Position numbers and translations under genes: made by a program. Below the pieces are notes generated by a model. The model saw only the letters and a list, made by a program, of their open reading frames with translations, did no database searches and was not told the origin of the DNA. Shown in pieces: positions 33,488 to 43,748 of a stretch of DNA of 64,000 bases (its first letter is position 1; each line of letters begins with the position of its first letter). This DNA is from RFSX01 sp965230215 (GTDB lineage Bacteria; Bacteroidota; Bacteroidia; Chitinophagales; Saprospiraceae): NCBI GenBank assembly GCA_965230215.1, contig CBDDKN010000002.1, forward strand, positions 1-64,000, given 5' to 3'.

Positions 33488-34291
33488 ATGAAACATGTAA
33501 TATGTCTGCTCCTTGTTCTGAATAGCCTCAACTTGCAATCTCAGCATGATCACCAACACGTATACCACTGGGACAGGACAACTGACGGTGCTATACTTGG
33601 CGGTGCTGTGTTGCTTTGGGGTACCAGTAATTACCTAAAACAAAAGGCCGACAAAATTACAATTGAAGATATTCCAATGCGTATTCCAGAAAACGTTTGG
33701 TTTCTTGATAAAGGCGCAACCAATAATTACAGTGCAGATGCAGACAAGTGGAGTGATGTCATATTATATACTTCAATTGCCTTGCCTTTCTCACATTACT
33801 CGGCTGAAATCTGTAGAAGAGAAGGATATACGATTGGCGCCATGGCCCTTCAGACTTTTTTCATCACCGACGGTATCACGAATTTGACTAAAGCGTTTAC
33901 CAAACGCTTCAGACCATTTACCTACAACCCTGATGTACCTTTGGAAGAAAAGTTATCCAACGGTGCCAGGTATTCCTTTATTTCCGGACATGCTTCGAAT
34001 ACAGCTGCTCTTGGATGGTTCAGTGCAAAAGTCTTCAGTGACCTTTACCCAGACAGTAAATGGAAGCCTGTGATTTGGACCCTGGGTGTGAGCCTACCCG
34101 CTGCAACAGCTTACTTGCGCTACAGAGCGGGCAAGCATTTTCCTACTGATGTTTTGGCAGGCTATGCAGTCGGTGCTGCAGTTGGTTACCTTGTCCCCCA
34201 TTTTCACAAAACAGAAAATAGAGATATTGCTATAAGACTGATCCCCACTGGTAACGGCATGGCAATTGGTTTCAGCAAGAGACTTTATTAA
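33488..34291 (+). CDS. PAP2-superfamily phosphatase, exported
   Basis: A 267-residue protein of the type 2 phosphatidic-acid phosphatase superfamily. The three catalytic motifs are KAFTKRFRPFTYNP (motif 1), FISGHAS (motif 2, PSGH variant), and YLRYRAGKHFPTDVLAG (motif 3, Arg, His, Asp). A signal peptide or signal anchor covers residues 1-18, followed by a His-rich stretch (HDHQHVYHW). It may dephosphorylate membrane lipid phosphates such as undecaprenyl pyrophosphate or lipid A-related substrates. The gene is followed 37 bases later by a serine hydrolase gene on the same strand. Confidence 0.88.
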   Translation: MKHVICLLLVLNSLNLQSQHDHQHVYHWDRTTDGAILGGAVLLWGTSNYLKQKADKITIEDIPMRIPENVWFLDKGATNNYSADADKWSDVILYTSIALPFSHYSAEICRREGYTIGAMALQTFFITDGITNLTKAFTKRFRPFTYNPDVPLEEKLSNGARYSFISGHASNTAALGWFSAKVFSDLYPDSKWKPVIWTLGVSLPAATAYLRYRAGKHFPTDVLAGYAVGAAVGYLVPHFHKTENRDIAIRLIPTGNGMAIGFSKRLY

Positions 34292-34328
34292 TCAAATATT
34301 CCAGTAACTTGACTTCAAATTCAAAGCT

Positions 34329-35552
34329 GTGAAAAAAATTCTTATCAGGTCTCTACTTTTTGCATTGTTAACGCTGGTAGTTCTGATCAGTCTCAATGCG
34401 TCTCGCCTTAATAGACTGGCACACACCATCAGCTTATTCGATGAAGAGAACATTGCTGAAAACTTCCAGGAAATGGAAGCCAGTTATAACACGCGTACTA
34501 TCAAAGCCTCGGAAAAGGCTTTCAAAATACCTGTAGACATCAGTTATCAACCCAAAGGACAATTCGAATTTGATGGCACAAGCTATGATATCAAGGAATA
34601 TCTTGATTACACAAGGACCGAAGGTCTCCTGATAATCAAGAACGATACAATTATCTACGAGTACTATAATGAAGGACTTGAAGAAGATGAAAGCCATATC
34701 TCCTGGTCAATGGCTAAATCGTTTACCTCGGCTCTGGTAGGAATTCATTACCACCAGGGTCTCTTTGATCTGGAGGATCCAATAACCAAATATCTGCCAG
34801 ACTTTAAAGGCACCGGCTATGATGGTGTCAAGATTATCAATTTACTCAACATGTCTTCCGGCGTAGGCTTTAATGAAGACTATGGCGATTTCTATTCTGA
34901 TATCAACAGGTTTGGACGTGCGTTTGCCTGGGGATCATCAATGAGAGAATTTGCTAAGACACTTAAGAATGCCAGACCTCAAGGCACATTCAATCATTAC
35001 GTAAGTATTGATACCCAGATGTTGGGACTGTTGCTAATGCAAGTCACTGGTAAGACGATCACAGAGCTTACTCAAGAATACCTTTGGAACCCAATGGGAA
35101 TGGAACATGATGGACAATGGATTATCGATAATGAAGGAAATGAGATGGCCCTCGGAGGTCTAAATGCCAGCCTGAGAGATTATGCGAAGATGGGTATGTG
35201 TTTCAAAGACAGCGGCTATTTCAATGGAAGCCAAATCGTACCTCTGGAATGGGTTACAGCATCAGTAGAGCTCGATAAACCGCATCTCTTACCTGGAGAA
35301 AATGAATTGTCCAGCAATATTCATGGCTATGGACTTCAGTGGTGGGTACCTGTCAATAATCATGATGCATTTGCGATGGGAGGCATATACAATCAATACG
35401 TTTATATCGATCCGGTTAATGATATAATCTTTGTGAAATTATCCGCCAACCACAATTACAAAACACAAGGACACGTAACAAAGACAATGCACTTTGTAAT
35501 GTTTGAATCATTGATAAATGACATTATGTCTCAGGAAGAGGAAACGATATGA
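34329..35552 (+). CDS. Serine hydrolase of the class C beta-lactamase/penicillin-binding fold
   Basis: A 407-residue protein with an N-terminal membrane anchor (ILIRSLLFALLTLVVLISL). The SxxK catalytic motif is in SWSMAKSFTSALVG (about residues 129-142). The YxN-position segment is NHYVSIDTQMLG. The third conserved block near the C terminus is AMGGIYNQYVYIDP in place of the usual HTG. A GTG start is used. Members include esterases, D-aminopeptidases and carboxypeptidases as well as beta-lactamases, so the substrate is open. Its 3' end overlaps the convergent gamma-glutamyltransferase gene by 22 bases. Confidence 0.88.
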   Translation: MKKILIRSLLFALLTLVVLISLNASRLNRLAHTISLFDEENIAENFQEMEASYNTRTIKASEKAFKIPVDISYQPKGQFEFDGTSYDIKEYLDYTRTEGLLIIKNDTIIYEYYNEGLEEDESHISWSMAKSFTSALVGIHYHQGLFDLEDPITKYLPDFKGTGYDGVKIINLLNMSSGVGFNEDYGDFYSDINRFGRAFAWGSSMREFAKTLKNARPQGTFNHYVSIDTQMLGLLLMQVTGKTITELTQEYLWNPMGMEHDGQWIIDNEGNEMALGGLNASLRDYAKMGMCFKDSGYFNGSQIVPLEWVTASVELDKPHLLPGENELSSNIHGYGLQWWVPVNNHDAFAMGGIYNQYVYIDPVNDIIFVKLSANHNYKTQGHVTKTMHFVMFESLINDIMSQEEETI

Positions 35553-36994
35553 GCGCCATATCGTCGTGGATCACCCATAGCTTCAAAGTGATCACCCTCA
35601 ACTGAAATACTGTGAACACCACCGAAAAACAATGATTTTTCAAACCATTCACGCGTAGGATAATTGGTATCCAGATTACCGGCATATCCAGTCTCATAAT
35701 GTACCACCCCATGATGTATATAAATACGTGGATTGAGCATGGCATCATCCAACGGCATCTTTTTGTCCACCAGAAAGGATACCATTTGAGCTATCATATA
35801 GGGTATACGACCTGCACCTCCCGATCCGCAAATAAGTTTTAACTCTGATGAGTCAAAAACCATCGCAGGTGACATCATAGAATTGAGGCGCACGTCAGCT
35901 GTCCAGTTATGAAACCCTTCTGGAAGCAAGAAAGCCTCTCCAAGCATATTGTTAAGATGCATATCTGTCCCTGGAATAAACCATCCAGCACCTTCACCAA
36001 TCGTACAAGTGAAGGCAATGGCGTTCCCCTTTCCATCTACAATATTAAAATGTGAGGTCCCTCGATTGGCTTGGTGCTTACTCTGAAGATTGTAAGTGCC
36101 GTCACCATAAATCGCATTAACACGATCTTCAATCTGCTGCATCCCAAGCTTTTCCTCCTTTATCCTTGTTATACTCTTGAGCCAATCATTTGCGTCATTT
36201 TGATAACTGAACAGGATAGCTGCGATCGGGCCACCTATGCTCGGACCATTGGCAAGTATGATATCTCTTCCATGATATTTTATTGTAAGAGGCTTTCTCC
36301 AGATGGCCTCATAATGTTCAAGATCATCCCTTCTGATATACCCCCCTAAACTGCGCGAAGCTTCGTCTATCTTGCGAGATATCTCACCTTTGTAAAAGCC
36401 ATCTCTACCCTGCCTAGAGAGAAATTCAAGAAAATCTGTAAACCTTGGCAAACTGAAATGATCACCTTCACCGATGATTTTTCCATCCTTAAAAAAGGAA
36501 TCAGCTACAGAATCGTCACGCGCAAAAATTGGTTCCAGAAGCGCTAAATCGATGCTTTGGAATTTGTTGATGGGAAGACCTCTATTACTTAGTTCGATGA
36601 CAGGTTCTATAATGCGTTCAAAAGGCATGCTGGCATACCGCCTATAGATTTCAAAAATACCAGCTATGGAGCCAGGGGTAGCTATGGAAGCCATCCCGGT
36701 GTGAAATTCTTCAACTTCATTTCCAAAATTGACCTGGATGGCATCAAAGTCCAGTTTTGCTTCTAACTTCTTGTTCCGTGGTGTCTGTGTAAAAAAGTCA
36801 AGCATGGCCACCGATTCACCTTTCCTGTAACACAGCGCAAAGCCTCCGGCACCGGCAGATGCCATGCACGGTTCTGTGACATACATAGCCAGATGAGCTG
36901 CTATGGCGGCATCAAAAGCATTCCCTCCGGCGAGCAGGATTTCTTCTGCAATTTCAAGCGTCGTCTCATGTCCTCCTGATAAAGCGTATGGCAT
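35531..36994 (-). CDS. Gamma-glutamyltransferase family protein
   Basis: A 487-residue Ntn-hydrolase family member. The catalytic threonine that becomes the N terminus of the small subunit after self-cleavage lies in NRGTSHFNIVDGKGNA. LNSMMSPAMVFDSSELKLI with CGSGGAGRIPYMIAQ is the glycine-rich binding region. The N terminus (GGHETTLEIAEEILLAGGNA) is the family opening. No signal peptide is visible, unlike periplasmic GGTs, so it may act in the cytoplasm, on glutathione-like or other gamma-glutamyl compounds. It is shorter than typical GGTs (about 560). Confidence 0.88.
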   Translation of the reverse strand: MPYALSGGHETTLEIAEEILLAGGNAFDAAIAAHLAMYVTEPCMASAGAGGFALCYRKGESVAMLDFFTQTPRNKKLEAKLDFDAIQVNFGNEVEEFHTGMASIATPGSIAGIFEIYRRYASMPFERIIEPVIELSNRGLPINKFQSIDLALLEPIFARDDSVADSFFKDGKIIGEGDHFSLPRFTDFLEFLSRQGRDGFYKGEISRKIDEASRSLGGYIRRDDLEHYEAIWRKPLTIKYHGRDIILANGPSIGGPIAAILFSYQNDANDWLKSITRIKEEKLGMQQIEDRVNAIYGDGTYNLQSKHQANRGTSHFNIVDGKGNAIAFTCTIGEGAGWFIPGTDMHLNNMLGEAFLLPEGFHNWTADVRLNSMMSPAMVFDSSELKLICGSGGAGRIPYMIAQMVSFLVDKKMPLDDAMLNPRIYIHHGVVHYETGYAGNLDTNYPTREWFEKSLFFGGVHSISVEGDHFEAMGDPRRYGAHIVSSS

Positions 36995-37191
36995 CTTAAA
37001 TTAAATAGTTAGAAATAATATCAATCATGCTAAACCGATTGCTGAATATAAAGAAATCTGGTTTTAGACAAGGTATAAAACAATTTGGCTCATTAATAAA
37101 TCGGTTTTATTCTCGGCCTCAAACCATTTTTTGGCAAACTAATATTAGAGTCTTTTGACATATTTAATACCTTCACCGCAAATAAGCTTGA

Positions 37192-38196
37192 ATGGACCAC
37201 CAAGTCATCTTGCAAGATTTGAAATCAGCCCAGTATGCCCCCTTGTACTTCTTACATGGTGAGGAGCCCTACTTTATTGATCTTATCTCAGACTATATAG
37301 AAGATAATGTTCTTGACGAAGCTGAAAAATCATTCAACCAGGTCGTATTGTATGGCAAGGAGACCGACTTCAAACAGGTCATAGATCAAGCCATGCAATT
37401 TCCAATGATGGCATCTCATCGCGTGGTCATTCTAAAAGAAGCACAGTCGATGACCAGTCTCGATAAACTGGCTGATTATTTTGCCATTCCATCCCAACAG
37501 ACAATTCTGGTCATTGCATACAAGCATAAGAAGTTTGACAAGCGCAAGAAAAAACTTTGGGATGCGGTTAAGAAAAATGCGGTCATTCTTGAAAGTAAAA
37601 AACTATACGACAATCAACTACCTGCATTCATCGCCTCTTTTGCACAGCAACATAAGTTGAGTATTGACAACAAAACCGCCTTCCTACTGGCTGAGCATCT
37701 TGGAAATGATCTTAGCAAGATTTCCAACGAGATAGACAAACTCAAGCTCAATTTGCCCGAAGGCAGTATTGTTAACATGGATCACGTTCAGCAGTACATC
37801 GGCATCAGTAAGGACTATAATATATTCGAACTACAGAAAGCCATCGGTGCAAAAAATAAATTGAAAGCATATGGTATAGTCAAATATTTTGCTGAAAACA
37901 AGAAAGCCCACCCCATTCAAATGAATATGGGAAGTCTGTATAACTATTTCACAAAATTGATGCTGGCCAAGAAGTATGAAAGATCTGATGATCGCACCTT
38001 TGCATCGAAAGCCAAAATCAACCCCTTCTTTGCCAAGGAATACAAATCTGCCGCACGAAACTATAGTATGCCACAAATCGCAAGGAGCTTTGCGCTACTT
38101 CACGAAATGGACAAGCATTCTAAGGGAGTTGAGGCCAGAAGAGCTAATGAACTTGGACTCTACCAGGAATTTCTGTTTCAATTGTTTGCTGATTAA
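37192..38196 (+). CDS. holA: DNA polymerase III subunit delta
   Basis: A 334-residue clamp-loader subunit that opens the sliding clamp. Features are YFLHGEEPYFIDLISDYI at the N terminus, a degenerate AAA+ domain (QFPMMASHRVVILKEAQSMT), and the helical C-terminal collar (AYGIVKYFAENKKAHPIQMN). An ATG start follows a 200-base leader region. It converges on a small membrane-protein gene with a four-base overlap. Confidence 0.92.
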   Translation: MDHQVILQDLKSAQYAPLYFLHGEEPYFIDLISDYIEDNVLDEAEKSFNQVVLYGKETDFKQVIDQAMQFPMMASHRVVILKEAQSMTSLDKLADYFAIPSQQTILVIAYKHKKFDKRKKKLWDAVKKNAVILESKKLYDNQLPAFIASFAQQHKLSIDNKTAFLLAEHLGNDLSKISNEIDKLKLNLPEGSIVNMDHVQQYIGISKDYNIFELQKAIGAKNKLKAYGIVKYFAENKKAHPIQMNMGSLYNYFTKLMLAKKYERSDDRTFASKAKINPFFAKEYKSAARNYSMPQIARSFALLHEMDKHSKGVEARRANELGLYQEFLFQLFAD

Positions 38197-38591
38197 CTGC
38201 GGCTGCCCAGCCTTGCGCCAATATAAGCGGCTAAACCCGTTAGAATGAGACTTGAAAGAAAACTCCATGCCGGTGCAAAACTTGCGAGGTTATAACTCAC
38301 AGAAGCCACCAACATGACAACACCTACCAATAGGCCCAGATACAGTTTATAGCTGTCAGCTATCTTGGATGCTATGAAGGCACCTACAAAGGCACCCAAT
38401 ACATGCGCGACCAGCATAATCAATCGGGCATTGGCTGGGAGTGCTTTGAAATAACGCTCTATGGCCTCAAGGTCCTGGGTGATTAAATCTTCAGGAGGAG
38501 GATACATTTTGGCGCTCATCATCTGCACCAATCCTGTCAATACAAAGGCTGAAATGAAACCTATAAAAACAGCTGCGATTCGTTTGATCAT
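38193..38591 (-). CDS. Small membrane protein, four predicted helices, unrecognised
   Basis: A 132-residue hydrophobic protein with four likely transmembrane helices, for example AAVFIGFISAFVLTGLVQMM near the start and LGLLVGVVMLVASVSYNLAS later. A polar loop between the first two contains PPPEDLITQDLEAIERYFKA. Similar short proteins are widespread in Bacteroidota without a known function. It is convergent with holA. Confidence 0.7.
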   Translation of the reverse strand: MIKRIAAVFIGFISAFVLTGLVQMMSAKMYPPPEDLITQDLEAIERYFKALPANARLIMLVAHVLGAFVGAFIASKIADSYKLYLGLLVGVVMLVASVSYNLASFAPAWSFLSSLILTGLAAYIGARLGSRS

Positions 38592-38766
38592 AATCCAAAA
38601 TTACAATTGCACTAAAATAAATGTCAACTGGGTAGCAAAGCTGCAAAATTTAGGGTAAATGATGGCATAAATCTCTTGTTTTGGAACTGCTTTTGCTATG
38701 TATTGGCGTGTATTACTTGATTGTCATTCATTAATACATTAAATATTTTTATAATATATTTGCTAA

Positions 38767-39867
38767 ATGATTAATCCCATAACCGCAAGGTCGCTGATAT
38801 TATCCGCAGTTCTGGCTTTATGCAGCATACATAGTGCTCAGGCTCAGACGGACGTGAAATTCGTCAATGAATTTCTCAATATTGGCGTAGGAGCCCGTTC
38901 ACATGGCATGTTTGGCAGTGTGGCAGCAACGGTAGATGATGTATCTGCCTCCTATTGGAACCCTGCCGGTTTATCCCGCATAGATAGCGAATCGCAAATT
39001 TCAGCCATGCATGCTTCCTGGTTTGGAGGTATTGCCAACTATGATTTCCTGTCTTATGGCAAGCTATTTACAGAATACAATCGTGGTTTTGGAAGCATCA
39101 GCCTGATCAGAATGGGCGTAGATAACATTCCAAACACTTTAAATCTTATAGGTCCAGATGGCACTGTAAACTATGAGAACGTATTGGAATTCTCAGCAGC
39201 AGATTATGCACTCTTTCTGTCTTACGGTCAGAAAATAAAGAATACAAACCTTTCATTTGGCATATCGTCCAAGTTGATATATCGAACCATAGGCAGCTTT
39301 GGATCAGCCAGAGGCTTTGGTTTTGACTTTGGTCTCATGTACAAAAAAGGCATATTCGAGTTCGGCTTGATGGGAAGAGATATAACCACTACGCTTAACA
39401 ATTGGAGTTTCTCATTGACGCGGGAGGAACAGCTTATCTTTGAAAAGACAGATAATGTCATTCCCGTATCAAGTACCGAACTGGCTCTTCCCAAGTTGAT
39501 CTTTGCAACCGCAATAAGACTGGGAGATACTGAACGTGTGTCTTATCTTGTGGAAGCTGATATCAGGTTTACATCTGATGGTACGGAAGCTGGTGTATTT
39601 TCTGGAGACCGCATAGCCATAGATCCAAGCTTTGGATTTGAGCTGTCATATATGCAACAAATCCAATTCAGAGCTGGTATAGGCAATATTCAGAGAACCT
39701 TAAGTGAAAACAGTTCATTTGATCGATCATTCGAATTTCAACCCAATGTGGGCGTGGGCATCAGTCTCGGCAGACTGCAGATTGATTATGCACTGACCAA
39801 TATTGGAAGCGTTTCCGGCGTACTCGTTTCACACATATTCTCTCTTACCGTAGATCTCGTCAGGTAA
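38767..39867 (+). CDS. PorV/PorQ-family outer-membrane beta-barrel protein
   Basis: A 366-residue outer-membrane protein. A signal peptide (residues 1-26, ending SAQAQ) precedes the PorV/PorQ signature FLNIGVGARSHGMFGSVAAT and ASYWNPAGLSRI, as in FadL-like barrels that serve the type IX secretion system. PorV shuttles cargo to the attachment complex, so this fits the T9SS cargo genes at 6-11 kb. It may be a PorV paralogue rather than PorV itself. A -7-like element TATATTTG (38755-38762) lies only five bases before the ATG. Confidence 0.82.
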   Translation: MINPITARSLILSAVLALCSIHSAQAQTDVKFVNEFLNIGVGARSHGMFGSVAATVDDVSASYWNPAGLSRIDSESQISAMHASWFGGIANYDFLSYGKLFTEYNRGFGSISLIRMGVDNIPNTLNLIGPDGTVNYENVLEFSAADYALFLSYGQKIKNTNLSFGISSKLIYRTIGSFGSARGFGFDFGLMYKKGIFEFGLMGRDITTTLNNWSFSLTREEQLIFEKTDNVIPVSSTELALPKLIFATAIRLGDTERVSYLVEADIRFTSDGTEAGVFSGDRIAIDPSFGFELSYMQQIQFRAGIGNIQRTLSENSSFDRSFEFQPNVGVGISLGRLQIDYALTNIGSVSGVLVSHIFSLTVDLVR

Positions 39868-39869
39868 GT

Positions 39870-40511
39870 CTATAATTCGAAGTCTGGTGGCAGGGCATCT
39901 TTGAAGTGTCCATTCATCTGCACTTTTTGACGCATCTCCTCCATTTGATTGACAACAGGAATCATCTTATCCAGGTGGGCACCGATATATTCCAAGCGGT
40001 CGAGCTCAGACCTCAATCCCAGTAGTTCTATTTCCTGAGTGGTACTCAGACCAATTTTATGTGACATCTCATAAATGCTATAGTCAAATGAAGGGTCCGG
40101 CAAACTGATTTTCATGTTCATGGCCATATAAAGCTTTTCAATTTTCTCGAACACCTTGGTCTGCATCAATAAGTTGGTATCATTGATGTCATCCAACTCT
40201 TCAATTTCTCCTCCGGGATAAAGCTTGTCTGAGATTTTGTCACTGAAATCGATCAGTTCAAAGGCCTTTAATCCCATCGTGCTTATATCCATCTTCCCAT
40301 CTGGATAGGCATGAACGATTTCTTCAATCGAAACCGTTGTTCCAATATCGTGGAGTTTCTTATCGGTCACCGGTACGATCCCAAAATTCAGGTCGCTGGC
40401 AATGCAATCTTTGACAAGTTGTCTGTAACGAGGTTCAAAGATGTGCAGCCGCAATTTTTCACCTGGAAACGCGACAAGGTTGAGTGGAAAAAGTGGGATT
40501 CTTTTGGACAT
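39870..40511 (-). CDS. LON substrate-binding-domain protein
   Basis: A 213-residue protein consisting of the N-terminal substrate-recognition domain of Lon proteases without the ATPase or protease. The opening IPLFPLNLVAFPGEKLRLHI, FEPRYRQLVKDCI, and GIVPV are typical. C-terminal helices (ELLGLRSELDRLEYIGAHLD) follow. Stand-alone LON-domain proteins are common in Bacteroidota and may recruit or bind misfolded clients. It is convergent with the PorV-like gene and divergent from the NDH-2 gene. Confidence 0.88.
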   Translation of the reverse strand: MSKRIPLFPLNLVAFPGEKLRLHIFEPRYRQLVKDCIASDLNFGIVPVTDKKLHDIGTTVSIEEIVHAYPDGKMDISTMGLKAFELIDFSDKISDKLYPGGEIEELDDINDTNLLMQTKVFEKIEKLYMAMNMKISLPDPSFDYSIYEMSHKIGLSTTQEIELLGLRSELDRLEYIGAHLDKMIPVVNQMEEMRQKVQMNGHFKDALPPDFEL

Positions 40512-40614
40512 TTATTAAATATAGAAATTAAATTCTTCGAATGCAGAAAACAGAGCTCACGCTGCGACTTTCTGCCTAGTTATTTGTTATAAATTAGAGT
40601 ACAAACAATCTTAT

Positions 40615-41886
40615 ATGCTAAATATTCCCGACAGTGAATATCCCAGAGTCGTAATTGTCGGTGCCGGATTTGCTGGCTTTGCTATTGCCAAAAAGTTGAG
40701 TCGTAAAAAATTCCAAATCGTACTGATTGACAAAAACAACTTCCACCAATTTCAGCCCCTATTTTATCAGGTAGCTATGGCCGGACTGGAACCCAGCTCT
40801 ATCGTCTATCCACTGCGCAAAGCCTTTCAAAACAACAAAAATGTACATATCAGAGTAGCTGAACTTCAAGCTGTAAGAGCTGAGCAACATCGAATTCTGA
40901 CAAGTCTAGGGGAGATATACTACGACAAACTGATCATCGCTACTGGAGTTGATACCAACTACTTTGGAAATGAGAAGATCGAGCAATTTGCCTCGCCACT
41001 TAAATCTATAAGTGAATCTCTCAACCTGAGGAACTCAATTCTAGCTGATTTAGAAAAAGCATTGATGACACCTGGATACGACGAGCGACAGGGATATATT
41101 GACATTGTCATTGTAGGCGGAGGGCCAACAGGAGTGGAATTGGCTGGGGCACTTGCCGAAATGAAAAAATACATTCTTCCCAAAGACTACCATGAACTGA
41201 ATGAAAAGGAAGTGGACATCTATCTTGTACAAAGTGGTGATCACCTCCTCCAGGGCATGTCTGAAAATGCCTCTAAAAAAGCGCTTGGCTTTCTCCAAAA
41301 ACTTGGCGTCAAGGTGGTGCTGAATAAGCGAGTTGTGGATTATGATGGCTCACATGTTATCATCGATGATGGTAGTAAAATACATGCACATAAAGTCATA
41401 TGGGCTGCAGGCGTAAGGGGAAAAACCATCGAAGGAATCGATGCTGATTCGGTGACCTGGGGTAACAGGTTCGAAGTCAATGAACTCAATCAGGTAAAGT
41501 CTTATCCGAACATTTATGCCATAGGGGATATCGCCTACATGGAAACAGAAGCGTATCCAAAAGGACATCCTCAGGTGGCTCAGGTAGCCATACAGCAAGC
41601 TAACAACCTCGCACGCAATTTTATAAAGAACAGCGAGAAGCCTTTCAAATACAAGGATTTGGGATCTATGGCTACCGTAGGTCGAAACAAAGCTGTGGCT
41701 GACTTACCAGGAATGCGATTTTCAGGATTCTTTGCCTGGGTATTATGGTTGATTGTTCATCTGCGATCTCTGATAGGTTTTAAGAACAAATTCTTCGTTA
41801 TGATGAACTGGATATGGAACTACATCACATACGATCAATCTCTGCGCCTGATAATCAGAACACATAGCAAGGCCAAGAAAAAATAA
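40615..41886 (+). CDS. ndh: Type II NADH:quinone oxidoreductase (NDH-2)
   Basis: A 423-residue FAD protein that passes electrons from NADH to quinone without pumping protons. The FAD motif is VVIVGAGFAGFAIAKKL (about residues 11-27), the NADH motif DIVIVGGGPTGVELAGALAE (about 163-182), and IYAIGDIAYME closes the flavin site. The C-terminal part is hydrophobic and basic (FFAWVLWLIVHLRSLIGFKN), matching peripheral membrane binding. It would feed quinol to terminal oxidases. Confidence 0.92.
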   Translation: MLNIPDSEYPRVVIVGAGFAGFAIAKKLSRKKFQIVLIDKNNFHQFQPLFYQVAMAGLEPSSIVYPLRKAFQNNKNVHIRVAELQAVRAEQHRILTSLGEIYYDKLIIATGVDTNYFGNEKIEQFASPLKSISESLNLRNSILADLEKALMTPGYDERQGYIDIVIVGGGPTGVELAGALAEMKKYILPKDYHELNEKEVDIYLVQSGDHLLQGMSENASKKALGFLQKLGVKVVLNKRVVDYDGSHVIIDDGSKIHAHKVIWAAGVRGKTIEGIDADSVTWGNRFEVNELNQVKSYPNIYAIGDIAYMETEAYPKGHPQVAQVAIQQANNLARNFIKNSEKPFKYKDLGSMATVGRNKAVADLPGMRFSGFFAWVLWLIVHLRSLIGFKNKFFVMMNWIWNYITYDQSLRLIIRTHSKAKKK

Positions 41887-41891
41887 ATCTG

Positions 41892-43649
41892 CTATTCCAG
41901 GATAAAAGGAAGACGCGCCATCGGCTCTCTGTATCTTGTAAGCGCACGGATATGCTTGAATCTGTCAAGCACTTCCCTTTCAACGGACGGAATACGTGCC
42001 TGGCTATCCTCAACTTTAGCAAGATCTTCCAATATTTGTTCGAATGGGTCCTTTTTGATAATAGGATAATCAACGACCCTGTAATCACCATCGATATCCG
42101 CCATTTCAGCAGCGATGCCGATAGCATCATCAAGATCTCCAAGAACATCTACAAGACCATTTTCGAAAGCAGCCTGACCTGTCCATACCCTACCCTGAGC
42201 GATTTGATGTGCCTCATCAACAGACATTTCGCGTCCTTGGGCCACAATACCTAAAAATTTCTGATATAACTTGTCCGTCCAAACCTGAAGACTTTCTTTT
42301 TCATTTGAGCTCATGCTGTAGAATGGAGAAAGGGCAAGTGCATTTGGACTTGTCTTGACCGTATCGAATTGAATACCCAATTTTTCGTTGAATAATTCAG
42401 CCACATCAGGAAGCACTGAGAACACACCAATACTGCCTGTTAGGGTCTTTGGATGCGATACAATTGTATCCGCTCCGGCTGCTATGTAATAACCGCCTGA
42501 GGCCGCATAATCACCAAAGGAAGCCACAACCGGAATACCAGATGACTTCAATTCCTCAAGCTCACGCCAGATAACATCTGAAGAAAACGCTGATCCTCCC
42601 GGAGAATTGACCCTTAAGACAATGGCTTTTACTTTTTTATCCTTTTTGATTTTTTCAAAAATCTTGTGATACTTAAGCTCACTGATTTTACCTTTTTCAT
42701 TGCTGTCATATACGACCTCTCCCTCTGCATACACAAGTGCGATCCTATTTTCAGAACTGCCACTGGATATATAGGTTTTGGATTCATATTCGTCAAGATC
42801 GATATAATTGATTTTCTTTCCTTCAGCCAATCCTATCTTAGATCTTAGTATTTCTTCGAACTCATGCCAGTAGATTTTGCCATCTACAAGACCGAGTTCA
42901 ATAGAACTGTCCAGATTATCAAAATTGAACTCATTGATGATCTGCATGAGTTTTGAACGGTCCAAACCTCTTGAACTGCATACTTCGTCAATATATAGAT
43001 CAAAATTGTCCTGGAGGTATTCACGTGTTTGCTCTCTGTTCTCAGGACTCATATCAGTTCTTCTCAAAGGCTCTGTCGCGCTCTTATAATCACCAGCATA
43101 TATGACATTCATCTTGACACCTACCCTATCCAACATGTCTTTGAAGAATGGTATCATGGCTCCAAATCCATTCAGGTCAATAATACCGTTTGGATTAACA
43201 AAAATACTGTCAGAAGCTGAACCTATGAGATAGGAAGCGTTTGTGAAAAAATCAGCATAGGTATAAACAAACTTATCTGTGGAATCTCTAAATTCCTGAA
43301 GTGCTTCTCTGATTATAGAATGTGTAACCATGCCACCCGAAGTAGCGTAGCTTGTCTTGTAAACGATGCCTTCAATATTCTTATCATCAGCCGCCTTCTC
43401 AATGAGCTGTTTGATGTGATGCACACCGACTGCCGTCTGTGCTTCAAAATCGAAAGGATCTTTTTCAATATTATCCGTCTTCTCAGGAATAATTCCGTCA
43501 AACTCAAGCATCAATACCCCATTCTTCCCCACTGAAGTATCGCTTGAGGAAAATGTCGAGCCTACAGCAAAGAGGATGAAAAATATCGCTCCAAAGGCCA
43601 ATATGGTCCCAAGGCAAGAAGCGAATAAAAACTTAAAAAACTGTTTCAT
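41892..43649 (-). CDS. sppA: Signal peptide peptidase SppA, 67-kDa type
   Basis: A 585-residue membrane-bound serine protease that degrades leftover signal peptides. An N-terminal helix (FLFASCLGTILAFGAIFFIL) anchors it. Two ClpP-like halves follow. The catalytic lysine is in YAGDYKSATEPL (N-terminal half) and the serine in YAASGGYYIAAGADTIV (C-terminal half), as in E. coli SppA. A candidate promoter lies at 43717-43748. It is convergent with the NDH-2 gene with five bases between. Confidence 0.93.
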   Translation of the reverse strand: MKQFFKFLFASCLGTILAFGAIFFILFAVGSTFSSSDTSVGKNGVLMLEFDGIIPEKTDNIEKDPFDFEAQTAVGVHHIKQLIEKAADDKNIEGIVYKTSYATSGGMVTHSIIREALQEFRDSTDKFVYTYADFFTNASYLIGSASDSIFVNPNGIIDLNGFGAMIPFFKDMLDRVGVKMNVIYAGDYKSATEPLRRTDMSPENREQTREYLQDNFDLYIDEVCSSRGLDRSKLMQIINEFNFDNLDSSIELGLVDGKIYWHEFEEILRSKIGLAEGKKINYIDLDEYESKTYISSGSSENRIALVYAEGEVVYDSNEKGKISELKYHKIFEKIKKDKKVKAIVLRVNSPGGSAFSSDVIWRELEELKSSGIPVVASFGDYAASGGYYIAAGADTIVSHPKTLTGSIGVFSVLPDVAELFNEKLGIQFDTVKTSPNALALSPFYSMSSNEKESLQVWTDKLYQKFLGIVAQGREMSVDEAHQIAQGRVWTGQAAFENGLVDVLGDLDDAIGIAAEMADIDGDYRVVDYPIIKKDPFEQILEDLAKVEDSQARIPSVEREVLDRFKHIRALTRYREPMARLPFILE

Positions 43650-43716
43650 AAGATTATTACTAAACCGGTTACACTAAAAACTACTCTAATAGGGAAATTG
43701 ATCAATCTAATAATAC

Positions 43717-43748
43717 AAAATTAGCACCAATGCCCATATTTTTTCCAA
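43717..43748 (-). promoter_or_regulatory. Candidate promoter of sppA
   Basis: On the minus strand TTG (43748-43746) and TAATTTTG (43724-43717) are separated by about 22 bases, fitting the Bacteroidota -33/-7 pattern. The -7 element is about 70 bases before the sppA ATG. Confidence 0.4.

Noticed and set aside
37032..37107. Inverted repeat AAACCGATT / AATCGGTTT upstream of holA, with a similar GCTAAACCGAT near 43778
   Set aside because: The arms are 58 bases apart and 11-base coincidences are expected many times by chance in 64 kb; nothing else supports an operator.
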